DNA of 64,000 nucleotides from Micromonospora sp. WMMD961 (lineage in GTDB: Bacteria > Actinomycetota > Actinomycetes > Mycobacteriales > Micromonosporaceae). This document shows positions 1 to 8,626 of the stretch, one piece after another. A program made the translations under genes and the position numbers. The notes beneath the pieces were generated by a model. That model did no database searches and was not told the DNA's origin. It saw only the letters and a list, made by a program, of their open reading frames with translations. The stretch lies in the NCBI RefSeq assembly GCF_029626145.1, contig NZ_JARUBJ010000002.1, positions 1,890,501-1,954,500 of the forward strand, in the 5' to 3' direction. Within the stretch, counting starts at the first letter, position 1, and every line of letters starts with the position of its first letter.

Positions 1-451
1 GGACCGCCACCGCGAGCTGGCAGCCGGTGGTGATGCCACAGTCGAGCAGGTGGTCGAGCTGGTGCGGAGTCACCCCACGTTCCAGGTCGGTGATCACCTC
101 GCCGTAGACGCGGGCCCGACCGTCGTCGTCGACGTGCGTGAACGCCTTGGGCCAGAGCCGGTCGTGGTTCCACGAGTTGCAGAAGGCGTACAGCGCGGGC
201 ACCTGCTCGATTCCGAAGGTGGTGGTGACCATGGTGCGGACCTGGAGAAGCTCCCCGGCGTCGCCGAGGCGGAGGAACCAGATCAGGTTGTCGTCGAAAC
301 GGCCCATCAACTCGCCGTCCACGCTCAGGCCGACCGACCGGCCGCGGGCGGCGAGCACCGCGGCGACCAGTTCGCCGCTCAGTGGACGCAGCGCACCCGG
401 GTGCCCGGCCAGCGGATCGTCGGGATCGTTCGCGATTTCCGGCGACGCCAT
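1..451 (-). CDS. YbjN-like protein, C-terminus cut by the window edge
   Basis: The reverse strand reads from an ATG at 451 through about 150 codons to the window edge without a stop. It begins MASPEIANDPDD and carries VGLSVDGELMGRFDDNLIWF and a following FCNSWNHDRLWPKAF segment. That is the pattern of YbjN-type domains (type III chaperone-like fold) common in actinobacteria; the family's biochemical role is not established. AGAAGG lies about 8 nt before the chosen ATG. A second ATG 7 nt upstream is in another frame. The gene is divergent from ftsK, with about 110 nt between the two starts. The family call rests on remembered motifs and is moderately sure. Confidence 0.6.
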   Translation of the reverse strand, partial: MASPEIANDPDDPLAGHPGALRPLSGELVAAVLAARGRSVGLSVDGELMGRFDDNLIWFLRLGDAGELLQVRTMVTTTFGIEQVPALYAFCNSWNHDRLWPKAFTHVDDDGRARVYGEVITDLERGVTPHQLDHLLDCGITTGCQLAVAV

Positions 452-552
452 GGGGCATCCCTTCTGAGGCGGATATCACGACCGGCGGTGGGGTTCGTGT
501 TGCGACGCGCGGACACGACCCCGAAAAGCGGGGATCTGTGCGGCCCCACCGT

Positions 553-558
553 TACCGT
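553..558 (+). promoter_or_regulatory. Candidate -10 box of a leaderless ftsK transcript
   Basis: TACCGT fits the actinobacterial -10 pattern TANNNT and is followed by exactly 6 nt before the ftsK ATG at 565. Transcription would then start on or next to the A of the start codon. No purine-rich ribosome site precedes the ATG, which agrees with a leaderless mRNA. Confidence 0.45.
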
Positions 559-564
559 GACTCT

Positions 565-3021
565 ATGGCGGGCCGTACCTCTCAGGCGAGCCGGCGGCGC
601 GGCGCGTCGCCGCGCGGTGGCACCAACAGTCGTGCCCGTCAACCGGCGAAGAAGACTCGGGGGCCGGTCCGACGTCGGACCACGCCGGCCCGGCCCGGCC
701 CGGCCGTCTACGTGGGCCGCGCGGTCGGTGCACTGTGGATGGGTCTGGCGCACGGAATGGGTTGGGCGGTGCGGGCCGCCGGTCGGCAGGCCGCCTCGGC
801 CCGTGACCTCGACCCGGAGCACCGCCGGGACGGCGCCGGGCTGCTGTTGTTCGGGCTGGCCCTGCTCTCGGCCGTGGCCCTCTGGTTGTCCGGCGCGGGC
901 CCGGTGGGCGCGCGCCTGGCCGACACGGTGCGGCTGTTCCTGGGTGCGATCTCGGTGGTCGTGCCGGTGCTGCTGATGATCGGGGCGTGGCGGCTGATGC
1001 GTCAGCCGGCCGACCCGGAGCACCGGGGTCGCGGCCTGATCGGCTGGGGCTCGCTGCTGGTGTCGACAGCCGCGCTGCTCCAGATCGGCCAGGACCCGGT
1101 GACCACCGTGCAGCGTGACTACGCCGGTGGCCTGGTCGGCGCCGGCGTGGGCGGGTTGCTGGAACGGGCGGTCACCGCCTGGGTGGCCGTACCCCTGCTG
1201 GTCCTGCTGTTGCTCTTCGGCCTGCTCGTGGTCACCGCGACGCCGATCAACAAGATTCCCGAGCGGCTGGGTCTGCTCGCCGGCGGGCTGGTCGCCCCTC
1301 CGGAGGCCGCGGAGGAGGCCGACGAGCCGGCGGCGCGGCCCGCGCGCAAGCGGCCGGCGAAGCGGACGCCCGCGCCACTCGACCCGGACGACTTCGAGGA
1401 CCTGGACGGCGCGGACCTCCAGGAGACGATGGTGTTGCCGCGCAAGCCGCCGGCGAAGGTGCCGGCGAGCCGCAAGCCGCCGGTCGAGCCGCCGGAGCAC
1501 TCACCCGCCCCGACCCGGGCCGAGCAACTCGCGTTGACCGGCCTGGCCGGTGACTACACCCTCCCGCCGGCCAACATGCTCAGCACCGGGGCTGCCGCGA
1601 AGACCCGGAGCAAGGCCAACGACGAGGTGATCGCCGCGCTTACCGGCGTGTTCGACCAGTTCGACGTGGACGCCGCCGTCACCGGCTTCACCCGCGGCCC
1701 GACCGTGACCCGCTACGAGGTGGAGTTGGGCCACGGCGTCAAGGTCGAACGCATCACCCAGCTGTCCCGCAACATCGCGTACGCGGTGAAGTCGCCGGAC
1801 GTGCGCATCCTCAGCCCGATCCCGGGCAAGAGCGCGGTCGGCGTGGAGATCCCGAACACCGACCCGGAGAACGTCGCCCTCGGTGACGTGCTGCGCTCGC
1901 GGGCGGCGACCAGCGACCACCACCCGATGGTGGTGGCGCTCGGCAAGGACATCGAGGGCGGCTACGTGGTGGCCAACCTCGCGAAGATGCCGCACATCCT
2001 CATCGCCGGCGCCACCGGGGCGGGCAAGTCGAGCTGCCTGAACACCCTGCTGGTGTCGATCCTCACCCGGGCCAGCCCGGACGAGGTGCGGCTGCTGCTG
2101 ATCGACCCGAAGCGGGTCGAGATGACCGGCTACGAGGGCATCCCACACCTGGTCACCCCGATCGTCACCAACGCCAAGAAGGCGGCCGACTCGCTGGACT
2201 GGGTGGTCCGCGAGATGGACATGCGCTACGACGACCTCGCCGCCAACGGGGTCCGGCACATCGACGACTTCAACCGCAAGGTCCGCAACGGCGAGATCAA
2301 GGCCCCGCCGGGCAGCGAACGGGAGATGCGCCCGTACCCGTACCTGCTGGTGATCGTGGACGAGCTGGCCGACCTGATGATGGTCGCGCCCCGCGACGTG
2401 GAGGACTCGGTCGTCCGGATCACCCAACTGGCCCGAGCCGCCGGCATCCACCTGGTGCTGGCCACCCAGCGCCCCTCGGTCGACGTGGTGACCGGTCTGA
2501 TCAAGGCGAACGTGCCGTCCCGGCTGGCGTTCGCCACCTCCTCGCTCGCGGACTCCCGGGTCATCCTCGACCAGCCGGGCGCGGAGAAGCTGCTCGGCCG
2601 GGGTGACGGGCTCTTCCTGCCGATGGGGGCCTCCAAGCCGGTGCGCATCCAGGGCGCCTGGGTCACCGAGCGCGAGATCGCCGACGTGGTGAAGTTCTGC
2701 AAGGACCAGCGCGAGCCGGAGTTCCGCAAGGACGTGCTGGCCCCGGCGCAGGAGAGCAAGAAGAAGATCGACGAGGACATCGGCGACGACCTCGACCTGC
2801 TGGTGCAGGCGGTGGAGTTGGTGGTCACCTCGCAGTTCGGCTCGACGTCGATGCTGCAGCGCAAGCTGCGGGTCGGTTTCGCGAAGGCGGGCCGTCTGAT
2901 GGACCTGATGGAGACCCGTGGCGTGGTCGGGCCGTCCGAGGGGTCGAAGGCACGCGACGTGCTGGTCAAGCCGGACGAGTTGGACGAGGTCCTGGTCGGC
3001 CTGCGCGGCGACGTGGACTGA
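565..3021 (+). CDS. ftsK: DNA translocase FtsK/SpoIIIE
   Basis: This is the septal ATP-driven DNA pump that clears chromosome DNA from the division or sporulation septum. The 818-residue protein has an Arg/Lys-rich N-terminus, four membrane segments within about residues 85-235, and a charged low-complexity linker. The motor domain follows, with Walker A GATGAGKSS near residue 485 and Walker B LLVIVDELADLMM near 595. The C-terminal winged-helix gamma domain (FGSTSMLQRKLRVGFAKAGR) reads polarity sequences. I start at ATG 565 because the upstream in-frame extension looks non-coding and a -10 box sits 6 nt before it. The length fits actinobacterial FtsK. A hairpin terminator follows 54 nt after the stop. 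Confidence 0.95.
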   Translation: MAGRTSQASRRRGASPRGGTNSRARQPAKKTRGPVRRRTTPARPGPAVYVGRAVGALWMGLAHGMGWAVRAAGRQAASARDLDPEHRRDGAGLLLFGLALLSAVALWLSGAGPVGARLADTVRLFLGAISVVVPVLLMIGAWRLMRQPADPEHRGRGLIGWGSLLVSTAALLQIGQDPVTTVQRDYAGGLVGAGVGGLLERAVTAWVAVPLLVLLLLFGLLVVTATPINKIPERLGLLAGGLVAPPEAAEEADEPAARPARKRPAKRTPAPLDPDDFEDLDGADLQETMVLPRKPPAKVPASRKPPVEPPEHSPAPTRAEQLALTGLAGDYTLPPANMLSTGAAAKTRSKANDEVIAALTGVFDQFDVDAAVTGFTRGPTVTRYEVELGHGVKVERITQLSRNIAYAVKSPDVRILSPIPGKSAVGVEIPNTDPENVALGDVLRSRAATSDHHPMVVALGKDIEGGYVVANLAKMPHILIAGATGAGKSSCLNTLLVSILTRASPDEVRLLLIDPKRVEMTGYEGIPHLVTPIVTNAKKAADSLDWVVREMDMRYDDLAANGVRHIDDFNRKVRNGEIKAPPGSEREMRPYPYLLVIVDELADLMMVAPRDVEDSVVRITQLARAAGIHLVLATQRPSVDVVTGLIKANVPSRLAFATSSLADSRVILDQPGAEKLLGRGDGLFLPMGASKPVRIQGAWVTEREIADVVKFCKDQREPEFRKDVLAPAQESKKKIDEDIGDDLDLLVQAVELVVTSQFGSTSMLQRKLRVGFAKAGRLMDLMETRGVVGPSEGSKARDVLVKPDELDEVLVGLRGDVD

Positions 3022-3070
3022 CCGTCGGTCGACCCCGGACAGGGGACTGACCTTCGGTCGACCCCGGACA
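3015..3070 (+). repeat. 27-nt direct repeat copying the ftsK stop region
   Basis: Positions 3015-3041 and 3044-3070 are identical except for one base, with a 29-nt period. The first copy includes the last codons of ftsK and its TGA; the second lies entirely after the gene. The period is not a multiple of three, so the second TGA is out of frame. Similar duplications follow mrpG and udgX. Confidence 0.8.
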
Positions 3071-3074
3071 CGCG

Positions 3075-3103
3075 ACGGGCCCGCCGGTATCCGGCGGGCC
3101 CGT
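3075..3103. terminator. Bidirectional terminator hairpin between ftsK and a convergent small gene
   Basis: A perfect 13-bp GC-rich stem (3075-3087 pairing with 3091-3103) has a 3-nt loop, TAT. It lies between the convergent ends of ftsK and the gene ending at 3116. There is no U-tract, as is usual for actinobacterial terminators. Confidence 0.7.
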
Positions 3104-3115
3104 GTCGGAGCGTGG

Positions 3116-3361
3116 TCAGTTGTTGATCAGGGCACCGATGATCACCAGGCTGATGATCGCGGCGACGACGCTGGCCGCGGCGGCGTACCAGCCCAGCGGC
3201 TTGTCACCGAGCACCGCGCCGACGACGCCGGCGATGACGCCGAGCACGCCGAAGATGATCGGGTTGAGCAGCAGGGCGAGGACTGCGAAGACGAAGCCCA
3301 CGATGGTGAGGATGCGGGCGGCGTTGCTGCGCGGGCGGGCGGTGCTGGACATATCGGCCAT
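3116..3361 (-). CDS. Small two-helix membrane protein
   Basis: An 81-residue hypothetical protein begins MADMSSTARPRSNAARIL. It has a short positively charged N-terminus and two long hydrophobic segments (about residues 18-45 and 52-78) joined by a Gly-rich turn and GDKPLGWY. This resembles the small DUF4190-like membrane proteins of actinobacteria, for which I know no function. GGAGGA lies 6 nt before the chosen ATG, which decides this start over longer in-frame alternatives. It converges on ftsK across a shared terminator and lies 74 nt downstream of the SMR gene on the same strand, but its own Shine-Dalgarno suggests separate translation. Confidence 0.75.
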   Translation of the reverse strand: MADMSSTARPRSNAARILTIVGFVFAVLALLLNPIIFGVLGVIAGVVGAVLGDKPLGWYAAAASVVAAIISLVIIGALINN

Positions 3362-3435
3362 GTCGTCCTCCGGATGAGAGCCTGTGGTGACGAATCGATC
3401 ACTACCCACTGTGGGGACCTGTCATACCTGCTTCC

Positions 3436-3750
3436 TCAGTGGAAGACCTTCAGGCCGACCACGCCCGCGATCACGAGCAGCAGGCAGAGGATCCGGGGCA
3501 GGCTCGCCGACTCGCCGAGCGCCAGCATCCCGATCAGGGCGGTGCCGACCGCGCCGATGCCGACCCAGACCGCGTAGCCGGTGCCGACCGGGATCTCCCG
3601 GAGCGCGTACGCCAGCCCGGCCATGCTCAGGAGCAGTGTCGCCACGAAGATCACGGACGGGACCAACCGGCTGAAGCCGGCGCTGCGGTCCAGGGCGATC
3701 GCCCAGGCCGTCTCCAGCAGTCCCGAGATCACGAGTACGAGCCAGGCCAT
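3436..3750 (-). CDS. SMR-family transporter, Gdx/SugE-like
   Basis: A 104-residue, four-helix small multidrug resistance protein. The N-terminus WLVLVISGLLETAWAIAL places the essential membrane glutamate near residue 13. GTGYAVWVGIGAVGTALIG in helix 3 is the segment typical of the Gdx/SugE branch, which exports guanidinium in exchange for protons. The length is exactly that of the family and it would work as an antiparallel dimer in the inner membrane. It is a single gene, whereas many SMR pairs come as two genes. The 217 nt upstream show no convincing guanidine riboswitch, so the substrate assignment is an inference from motif similarity. Confidence 0.85.
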   Translation of the reverse strand: MAWLVLVISGLLETAWAIALDRSAGFSRLVPSVIFVATLLLSMAGLAYALREIPVGTGYAVWVGIGAVGTALIGMLALGESASLPRILCLLLVIAGVVGLKVFH

Positions 3751-3967
3751 CGTTCACCTCACGGTAGGCGCCCGGGGCTGCCGCGCCGGGACGAGTCGAG
3801 TCTGCATCTCACGCGGGGCGTCTTGGCCTGACCGGGTACGCCCACCACTCGTCCGGAGCGGCCGCGAGCATCCGGGGCCACCGCTGCCGACGCTAGCACC
3901 GGCGTCCGGGGGTGGGCGGTGACAACCACCACCACCCGTTGACCTGCACCTGACTTCAACTTGCAGG

Positions 3968-4900
3968 ATGGCGACCATGACCCTGCTCTACGCCGACCCC
4001 GAGGTCGCCGCCGTGCTGGACGCCGCCACCACGGTCGACGCGATGCGCGCCGCCGTCCTGGCCGCGTACGAGGGACGCCTGATCACCCCGCCCCGGGTCG
4101 CCGCCCCGCTCGACGGCGGGCGGATGGTGCTCACCGCCGGGCACCTGGTCGGCGAGTGGTACGGCTTCCGCTCGTACGACACCTTCGGCCACCCGGAGGG
4201 CGAGCAGTTGGTGGTGCTGCACGATGCCCGTACCGGGGCGCTCCGGGCGGTCGCGGTCGGCGAGGAGTTGGGTTCCCGTCGCACCGGGGGGTTGGGGGGT
4301 CTCGCGGTCGACGCGCTGGCCCGACCGGACGCGGAGAGCCTCGGGGTGATCGGCTCCGGCCGGCAGGCCTGGACGCAGGTGTGGGCCGCCGCCGCGGTCC
4401 GCCCGTTGCGGGAGGTGGTCGTGCACAGCCGCGCCGTCGCCCGACGAGATGCCTTCGCCGCCCGGGTCCGCGCCGAGCTGGGTGTGCCGGCCCGCGCGGT
4501 GACCAGCCCGGAGTCGGCCGTGTCCGGGCGGGACGTGGTGGTGCTCGCGACCACCAGCCCGACCCCGGTGCTCCGCGCCGCCGACCTCAGCCCCGGCACG
4601 CACGTCAACGCGGTCGGCTTCAAGCAGCTCGACCGCAGCGAGTTCGGCACCGACCTGCTGGACGCCGCCGATCTGCTGGTCACCGACTCGCCGACCCAGG
4701 CGGCGGACTACCAGCCGCCGATGCTCGCGGCCACACCCCCGTACGCCGGGCGGTTGGGTGACCTGGGCGGCATCCTGGCCGGCGCGGCCCCCGGCCGGAC
4801 CGCCGCGGACCAGGTCTCCGTCTTCTGCTCCACCGGTCTGGCCGGGACCGAGGTCTTCCTGCTCGACGCGCTGACCCGGGTGGGTGCCGCAGCGCGCTGA
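3968..4900 (+). CDS. Ornithine cyclodeaminase / mu-crystallin family protein
   Basis: A 310-residue NAD(P)-dependent enzyme of the ornithine cyclodeaminase/mu-crystallin superfamily. The Rossmann segment SLGVIGSGRQAWTQVWA lies near residues 125-140, preceded by ALRAVAVGEELGSRRTGG, the usual substrate-side region with its Arg-Thr-Gly. Members deaminate ornithine to proline, reduce imino acids or act as alanine dehydrogenases, so the substrate cannot be fixed from sequence. Two close starts exist, ATG 3968 and ATG 3977, and no clear ribosome site separates them. The gene stands alone, 134 nt before rimO. Confidence 0.85.
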   Translation: MATMTLLYADPEVAAVLDAATTVDAMRAAVLAAYEGRLITPPRVAAPLDGGRMVLTAGHLVGEWYGFRSYDTFGHPEGEQLVVLHDARTGALRAVAVGEELGSRRTGGLGGLAVDALARPDAESLGVIGSGRQAWTQVWAAAAVRPLREVVVHSRAVARRDAFAARVRAELGVPARAVTSPESAVSGRDVVVLATTSPTPVLRAADLSPGTHVNAVGFKQLDRSEFGTDLLDAADLLVTDSPTQAADYQPPMLAATPPYAGRLGDLGGILAGAAPGRTAADQVSVFCSTGLAGTEVFLLDALTRVGAAAR

Positions 4901-5024
4901 CCGGCTCGCCGCGACCGCTGGCGGCGCACCGGCCCCGACCCCGCGACCCGGCACACCGGGGCGAACCGAAGGTCCCTGCACGTCCCCGGCCGCCCGCGTG
5001 CGCGGGCTACCCCGGCTGGCCCGG

Positions 5025-5030
5025 TACCCT
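5025..5030 (+). promoter_or_regulatory. Candidate -10 box just before rimO
   Basis: TACCCT matches TANNNT and lies 6 nt before GTG 5037 and 3 nt before ATG 5034. By the spacing seen at ftsK, transcription would begin at GTG 5037 and the mRNA would be leaderless. Confidence 0.4.
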
Positions 5031-5033
5031 CGG

Positions 5034-6542
5034 ATGGTGTCTGCCACCGCTCCTTCTCCTTCCGACAACGCCGAGGGCCGCCGCGTCGCCCTGCTGACCC
5101 TCGGCTGTGCCCGCAACGAGGTCGACTCGGAGGAGCTGGCCGCCCGGCTGCACGCCGACGGCTGGCAGGTGAGCACCGACGGCGAGGGCGCCGACGTGGT
5201 GGTCGTCAACACCTGCGGCTTCGTGGAGAAGGCCAAGCAGGATTCCATCCAGACCCTGCTCGCCGCCGCCGGGACCGGTGCCAAGGTGGTCGCGGCCGGC
5301 TGCATGGCCGAGCGGTACGGCCGGGAGCTCGCCGACAGCCTGCCCGAGGCCCAGGCGGTGTTGAGCTTCGACGACTACCCGGACATCGCCGCCCGGCTGA
5401 ACGCGGTCGTCGCCGGCGAGCAGGTCACCGCGCACACCCCTCGGGACCGGCGTGAGCTGCTGCCGTTGACCCCGGTTAAGCGGCGTGACAGCGCGGTGTC
5501 GCTGCCCGGGCACGGCACCGTGACCCGCGCCACCGTCGACACCGACGAGCACACCCCTGCGCACCTGCGGCAGGTGCTGCGCCGCCGCCTGGACACCGGC
5601 CCGGTGGCCTCGCTGAAGCTCGCCAGCGGCTGCGACCGGCGCTGCGCCTTCTGTGCGATCCCCGCCTTCCGTGGCGCGTTCGTCTCGCGTACGCCGGACG
5701 AGCTGCTCGCCGAGGCGGAGTGGCTGGCCAAGACCGGCGTTCGGGAGCTGGTGCTGGTCAGCGAGAACTCCACCTCGTACGGCAAGGACCTGGGCGACCC
5801 CCGCGCGCTGGAGAAGCTGCTGCCGCAGCTCGCCGCGGTGACCGGCATCGTCCGGGTGCGGGCGAGCTACCTCCAGCCGGCCGAGACCCGGCCTGGGCTG
5901 GTCGAGGCGATCGCCAACACCCCGGGTGTGGCCGCGTACTTCGACCTGTCGTTCCAGCACTCCAGCGAGCCGGTGCTGCGCCGGATGCGCCGTTTCGGGT
6001 CCACCGACCGGTTCCTGGAGCTGCTGGCGGGTGCCCGTGCGCTTGCTCCGGACGCGGGCGCCCGGAGCAACTTCATCGTCGGGTTCCCCGGCGAGACCCG
6101 CGCCGACGTCGACGAGCTGGTCCGGTTCCTGACCGAGGCCCGGCTCGACGCGATCGGCATGTTCGACTACAGCGACGAGGACGGCACCGAGGCCGCCGGG
6201 CTGCCCGGCAAGGTCTCCGCCGCGACGATCAAGCGGCGGTACGACCGGCTCAGCGCGCTCGCCGACGAGCTGTGCTCGCAGCGGGCCGAGGACCGGCTCG
6301 GCTCGACCGTCGAGGTGCTCGTCGACTCGATCGCGGACGGCGTGGTGGAGGGCCGGGCGGCGCACCAGGCGCCGGAGGCCGACGGTTCGACCACGCTGGT
6401 CGCTCCGGCCGAGGGTGGGGTCGACCTGGCCGCGTTGCGCCCGGGTGACCTGGTACGCGCAACGGTGACCGGCACCGAAGGGGTGGACCTGCTCGCCGTC
6501 CCGGATGAGATGATCTCGGCGGCGCCCGGCGCGGCACGGTGA
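5034..6542 (+). CDS. rimO: Ribosomal protein S12 methylthiotransferase RimO
   Basis: A radical SAM methylthiotransferase that adds a methylthio group to an aspartate of ribosomal protein S12. The 502-residue product starts MVSATAPS and has all three domains. The N-terminal MTTase domain contains VALLTLGCARNEVDSEELA, NTCGF and AAGCMAERYG, whose three Cys bind the auxiliary cluster. The radical SAM core has the CxxxCxxC motif CDRRCAFC near residue 200, and there is a C-terminal TRAM domain. The family signature CARNEVDSE separates it from MiaB, which begins at the far end of this window. ATG 5034 is given; promoter spacing also allows GTG 5037. It overlaps pgsA by 4 nt, so the two are probably translated together. 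Confidence 0.93.
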   Translation: MVSATAPSPSDNAEGRRVALLTLGCARNEVDSEELAARLHADGWQVSTDGEGADVVVVNTCGFVEKAKQDSIQTLLAAAGTGAKVVAAGCMAERYGRELADSLPEAQAVLSFDDYPDIAARLNAVVAGEQVTAHTPRDRRELLPLTPVKRRDSAVSLPGHGTVTRATVDTDEHTPAHLRQVLRRRLDTGPVASLKLASGCDRRCAFCAIPAFRGAFVSRTPDELLAEAEWLAKTGVRELVLVSENSTSYGKDLGDPRALEKLLPQLAAVTGIVRVRASYLQPAETRPGLVEAIANTPGVAAYFDLSFQHSSEPVLRRMRRFGSTDRFLELLAGARALAPDAGARSNFIVGFPGETRADVDELVRFLTEARLDAIGMFDYSDEDGTEAAGLPGKVSAATIKRRYDRLSALADELCSQRAEDRLGSTVEVLVDSIADGVVEGRAAHQAPEADGSTTLVAPAEGGVDLAALRPGDLVRATVTGTEGVDLLAVPDEMISAAPGAAR

Positions 6543-7213
6543 CGGCGGGTCCGAGCGGAGCGGGGGAGCCACGTGGTGCGGTGCCGGGAACGCCGCGGCA
6601 GTCCGAGCGGAGCCCGGCGGTGACCGGGGCGACGGAGTCGACGCCGGGCCGGGCGGTGGCGGCGGTGGTGCCCGTCCTCAACGCGGCCAACGCGCTGACC
6701 GCCCTGCGGCTGGTGCTGGTGCCGGTCTTCGCCGCCTCGGTGATCGTGTCCGGGATGACCCACGCCGGTTGGCGGATGGCGGCCTGCCTGATCTTCGCGG
6801 TGGCCTCGGCGACGGACCTGGTGGACGGCTGGATCGCCCGCCGCTTCGGGCTGGTCACCTCGGTCGGCAAGGTGGCCGACCCGATCGCCGACAAGGCACT
6901 CACCGGCGCGGCCCTGGTGCTGCTCTCCTGGTACGACCAACTGCCCTGGTGGGTCACCGCGCTGATCCTGGTCCGCGAACTGGGCATCACCGGGCTGCGG
7001 TTCTGGGTGATCCGGCACGGCGTGATCGCCGCCAGCCGGGGCGGCAAGCTCAAGACCGCGCTCCAGATCCTCGCCATCGCCTGGTACCTCTGGCCGATGC
7101 CGGCCGCCCTCGCCGCCGTCGGCCCGTGGATCATGGCCGCCGCCGTCCTGGTGACGGTCGCCACCGGCTTCGACTACATAGCCCAAGCCCTCCGCCTCCG
7201 CCGCCCCCGCTGA
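6539..7213 (+). CDS. pgsA: CDP-diacylglycerol--glycerol-3-phosphate 3-phosphatidyltransferase
   Basis: This integral membrane enzyme makes phosphatidylglycerol phosphate, the committed step to phosphatidylglycerol and cardiolipin. The CDP-alcohol phosphotransferase signature DGx2ARx8Gx3Dx3D is complete in DLVDGWIARRFGLVTSVGK followed by VADPIAD, and there are about five or six membrane segments. I give the GTG at 6539, which overlaps the rimO stop. The first 27 residues are weakly conserved in character, and GTG 6620, preceded by GCGGAG, is a reasonable later start giving about 197 residues. The family can also act on inositol phosphate, but the surroundings and motif spacing fit PgsA. Confidence 0.9.
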   Translation: MTAGPSGAGEPRGAVPGTPRQSERSPAVTGATESTPGRAVAAVVPVLNAANALTALRLVLVPVFAASVIVSGMTHAGWRMAACLIFAVASATDLVDGWIARRFGLVTSVGKVADPIADKALTGAALVLLSWYDQLPWWVTALILVRELGITGLRFWVIRHGVIAASRGGKLKTALQILAIAWYLWPMPAALAAVGPWIMAAAVLVTVATGFDYIAQALRLRRPR

Positions 7214-7233
7214 ACCCCCACCCCACCCCGCCC

Positions 7234-7300
7234 GCGTCGATCATGAGGTTGTCGCCATCCGGGTCGCGGCGTGTCGCGACGGCAACCTCATGATCGACGC
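7234..7300. repeat. Intergenic inverted repeat a (GTCGATCATG family)
   Basis: Arms 7234-7251 and 7283-7300 are perfectly complementary over 18 bp around a 31-nt loop that itself contains short complementary segments. The core GTCGATCATG is shared with the inverted repeats at 24168 and 34201. It lies 20 nt after pgsA and 48 nt before cinA. Confidence 0.85.
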
Positions 7301-7348
7301 GATCGGGCCGGCAGGGTTGGGGACCGGTCGGTGGGGAAGGATTGGTGC

Positions 7349-8032
7349 GTGGGAACGGACGAGTCGACGCAGCGGGAAGTGGGTTTCGGACGTCCGGCGG
7401 TCGGTGTCTCGGACGACGCGGCGGCGGGCAGCGCGGCGGCAGCGGTGGTGCACCGGCTGGCGCAACGACGCGAGACCCTGGCCACCGTCGAGTCGCTCAC
7501 CGGCGGCCTGCTGGCCGCCTCGATCGTGGACGTCGCCGGGGTGAGTGCGATCTACCGGGGCGGCCTCGTGGTCTACGCCACCGACCTGAAGGACACCCTG
7601 GCCGGCGTGCCCGCCGGCCTGCTGTCCGAGCGGGGGCCGGTGGACCCCGACGTGGCGGCGGCGCTGGCCGAGGGTGGCCGCGAGCGCTGCGGCGCGGACT
7701 GGGGGGTCGCCACCACCGGCGTCGCCGGCCCGGAACCGCAGGACGGCAAACCCGTCGGCCTGGTCTACGTCGCGGTCGCCGGGGCGAACGGCGCCGAGGT
7801 TCGCCAGCTCGACCTTGACGGCGGGCGGGAGCACGTCCGCGCGACAGCGGTGATCGAGGCGCTACGGCTGCTCGCCGAGCGGATCTACGACGCCGACGCA
7901 CGGGAAACCGCCCCCGGCGCCCCGACCGGCAACCCCGACACCCCAGAAGTTGTTCCCCCGCCGGACACCTCCGGCGCTCCGGACGGGACCACCCGGGGCA
8001 GGGCCGGGACGGCCGGTGCCGCCCACCGGTGA
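7349..8032 (+). CDS. cinA: CinA C-terminal domain protein (nicotinamide mononucleotide amidohydrolase type)
   Basis: A 227-residue stand-alone CinA C-terminal (PncC) domain. Members deamidate nicotinamide mononucleotide in NAD recycling. ATVESLTGGLLAASIVDVAG, AIYRGGLVVYATDLKD and VATTGVAGPEPQDGKPVGLV are the standard blocks. The nucleotide-binding N-terminal half of full-length CinA is absent, as usual in actinobacteria. About 40 C-terminal residues rich in Pro, Gly and Thr look disordered. The GTG at 7349 is chosen for GGGAAGGA about 9 nt upstream; the ORF remains open upstream only through the inverted repeat. Its position between pgsA and clgR is conserved in actinobacteria. Confidence 0.88.
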   Translation: MGTDESTQREVGFGRPAVGVSDDAAAGSAAAAVVHRLAQRRETLATVESLTGGLLAASIVDVAGVSAIYRGGLVVYATDLKDTLAGVPAGLLSERGPVDPDVAAALAEGGRERCGADWGVATTGVAGPEPQDGKPVGLVYVAVAGANGAEVRQLDLDGGREHVRATAVIEALRLLAERIYDADARETAPGAPTGNPDTPEVVPPPDTSGAPDGTTRGRAGTAGAAHR

Positions 8033-8079
8033 GCCCCGCGCCGACGAACCGACGGGCGGGGCGGGATGTCGCCCGGGCT

Positions 8080-8098
8080 CGCAACGGGTACGGTTGCG
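8080..8098. promoter_or_regulatory. Inverted repeat upstream of clgR, candidate operator
   Basis: CGCAAC and GTTGCG form a perfect inverted repeat with a 7-nt spacer, 88 nt before the clgR ATG. ClgR-type regulators are known to control their own genes, so an autoregulatory site is plausible, but the spacing does not match any ClgR consensus I can recall with certainty. Confidence 0.3.
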
Positions 8099-8185
8099 GG
8101 AAGGCTCCGACGTTCGGGGTCGGCGCGGCCCCGCCGCGACCGGCTGCCGGCGGCGAGCGCGAGGTATCCCTCAGGGGGAGGTGCG

Positions 8186-8626
8186 ATGATCCTGCTACGC
8201 CGGGTGATCGGTGACGCACTGCGAGCGCGCCGTCAGGGGCAGCAGCGCACGCTGCGTGAGGTCTCCACCGCCGCCAACGTGAGCCTCGGCTACCTCTCCG
8301 AGATCGAGCGGGGGCACAAGGAGCCGTCCAGCGAGCTGCTCGCCGCGATCTGCGACGCCCTCGGTGCCCGCCTGTCCGAGCTGCTGCGTGAGGTGAGCGA
8401 CACCGTGGCGCTCGCCGAGCAGATGCCCGGCGTGCTCGTCTCGATGCAGGAGGAGCAGGCCGACGCCGCAGCGGTGCCCAAGAGCACCAGCCGGGGCGTT
8501 CGCCAGGTCACCTCCGATGGCAAGGTCGCCGTGTCGGTCCGTCAGGATTCGCCGCTCAAGGCCACCTTGCGCAGCGCGCGTGTGCGCCCCACCGAGCGCG
8601 ACCGCGACGTGGTCTGCGCCGCCTGA
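8186..8626 (+). CDS. clgR: XRE-family regulator ClgR
   Basis: A 146-residue regulator with an N-terminal helix-turn-helix (TLREVSTAANVSLGYLSEIERGHKEPSSELL, residues about 20-55) and a short acidic C-terminal region ending in VVCAA. ClgR activates clp protease and heat- or envelope-stress genes in actinobacteria. In Mycobacterium clgR, pspA and the PspM gene are one stress operon, and the same order is seen here. ATG 8186 follows a strong AGGGGGAGG site. The C-terminal AA dipeptide may be a Clp degradation signal as known for Streptomyces ClgR; that is an inference from sequence similarity only. Confidence 0.85.
   Translation: MILLRRVIGDALRARRQGQQRTLREVSTAANVSLGYLSEIERGHKEPSSELLAAICDALGARLSELLREVSDTVALAEQMPGVLVSMQEEQADAAAVPKSTSRGVRQVTSDGKVAVSVRQDSPLKATLRSARVRPTERDRDVVCAA

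Noticed and set aside
379..1500. Long reverse-strand open frame opposite ftsK, and similar long antisense frames opposite mrpA, lhr, the fxs genes and others
   Set aside because: They are shadows of genes with strong third-position GC bias; products are Arg/His/Gly/Pro-rich without domain motifs.
3751..3967. Possible guanidine riboswitch upstream of the SMR gene
   Set aside because: A few ACGAG- and CCCGG-like fragments occur, but the ordered conserved segments of the guanidine-I, -II or -III classes could not be lined up.
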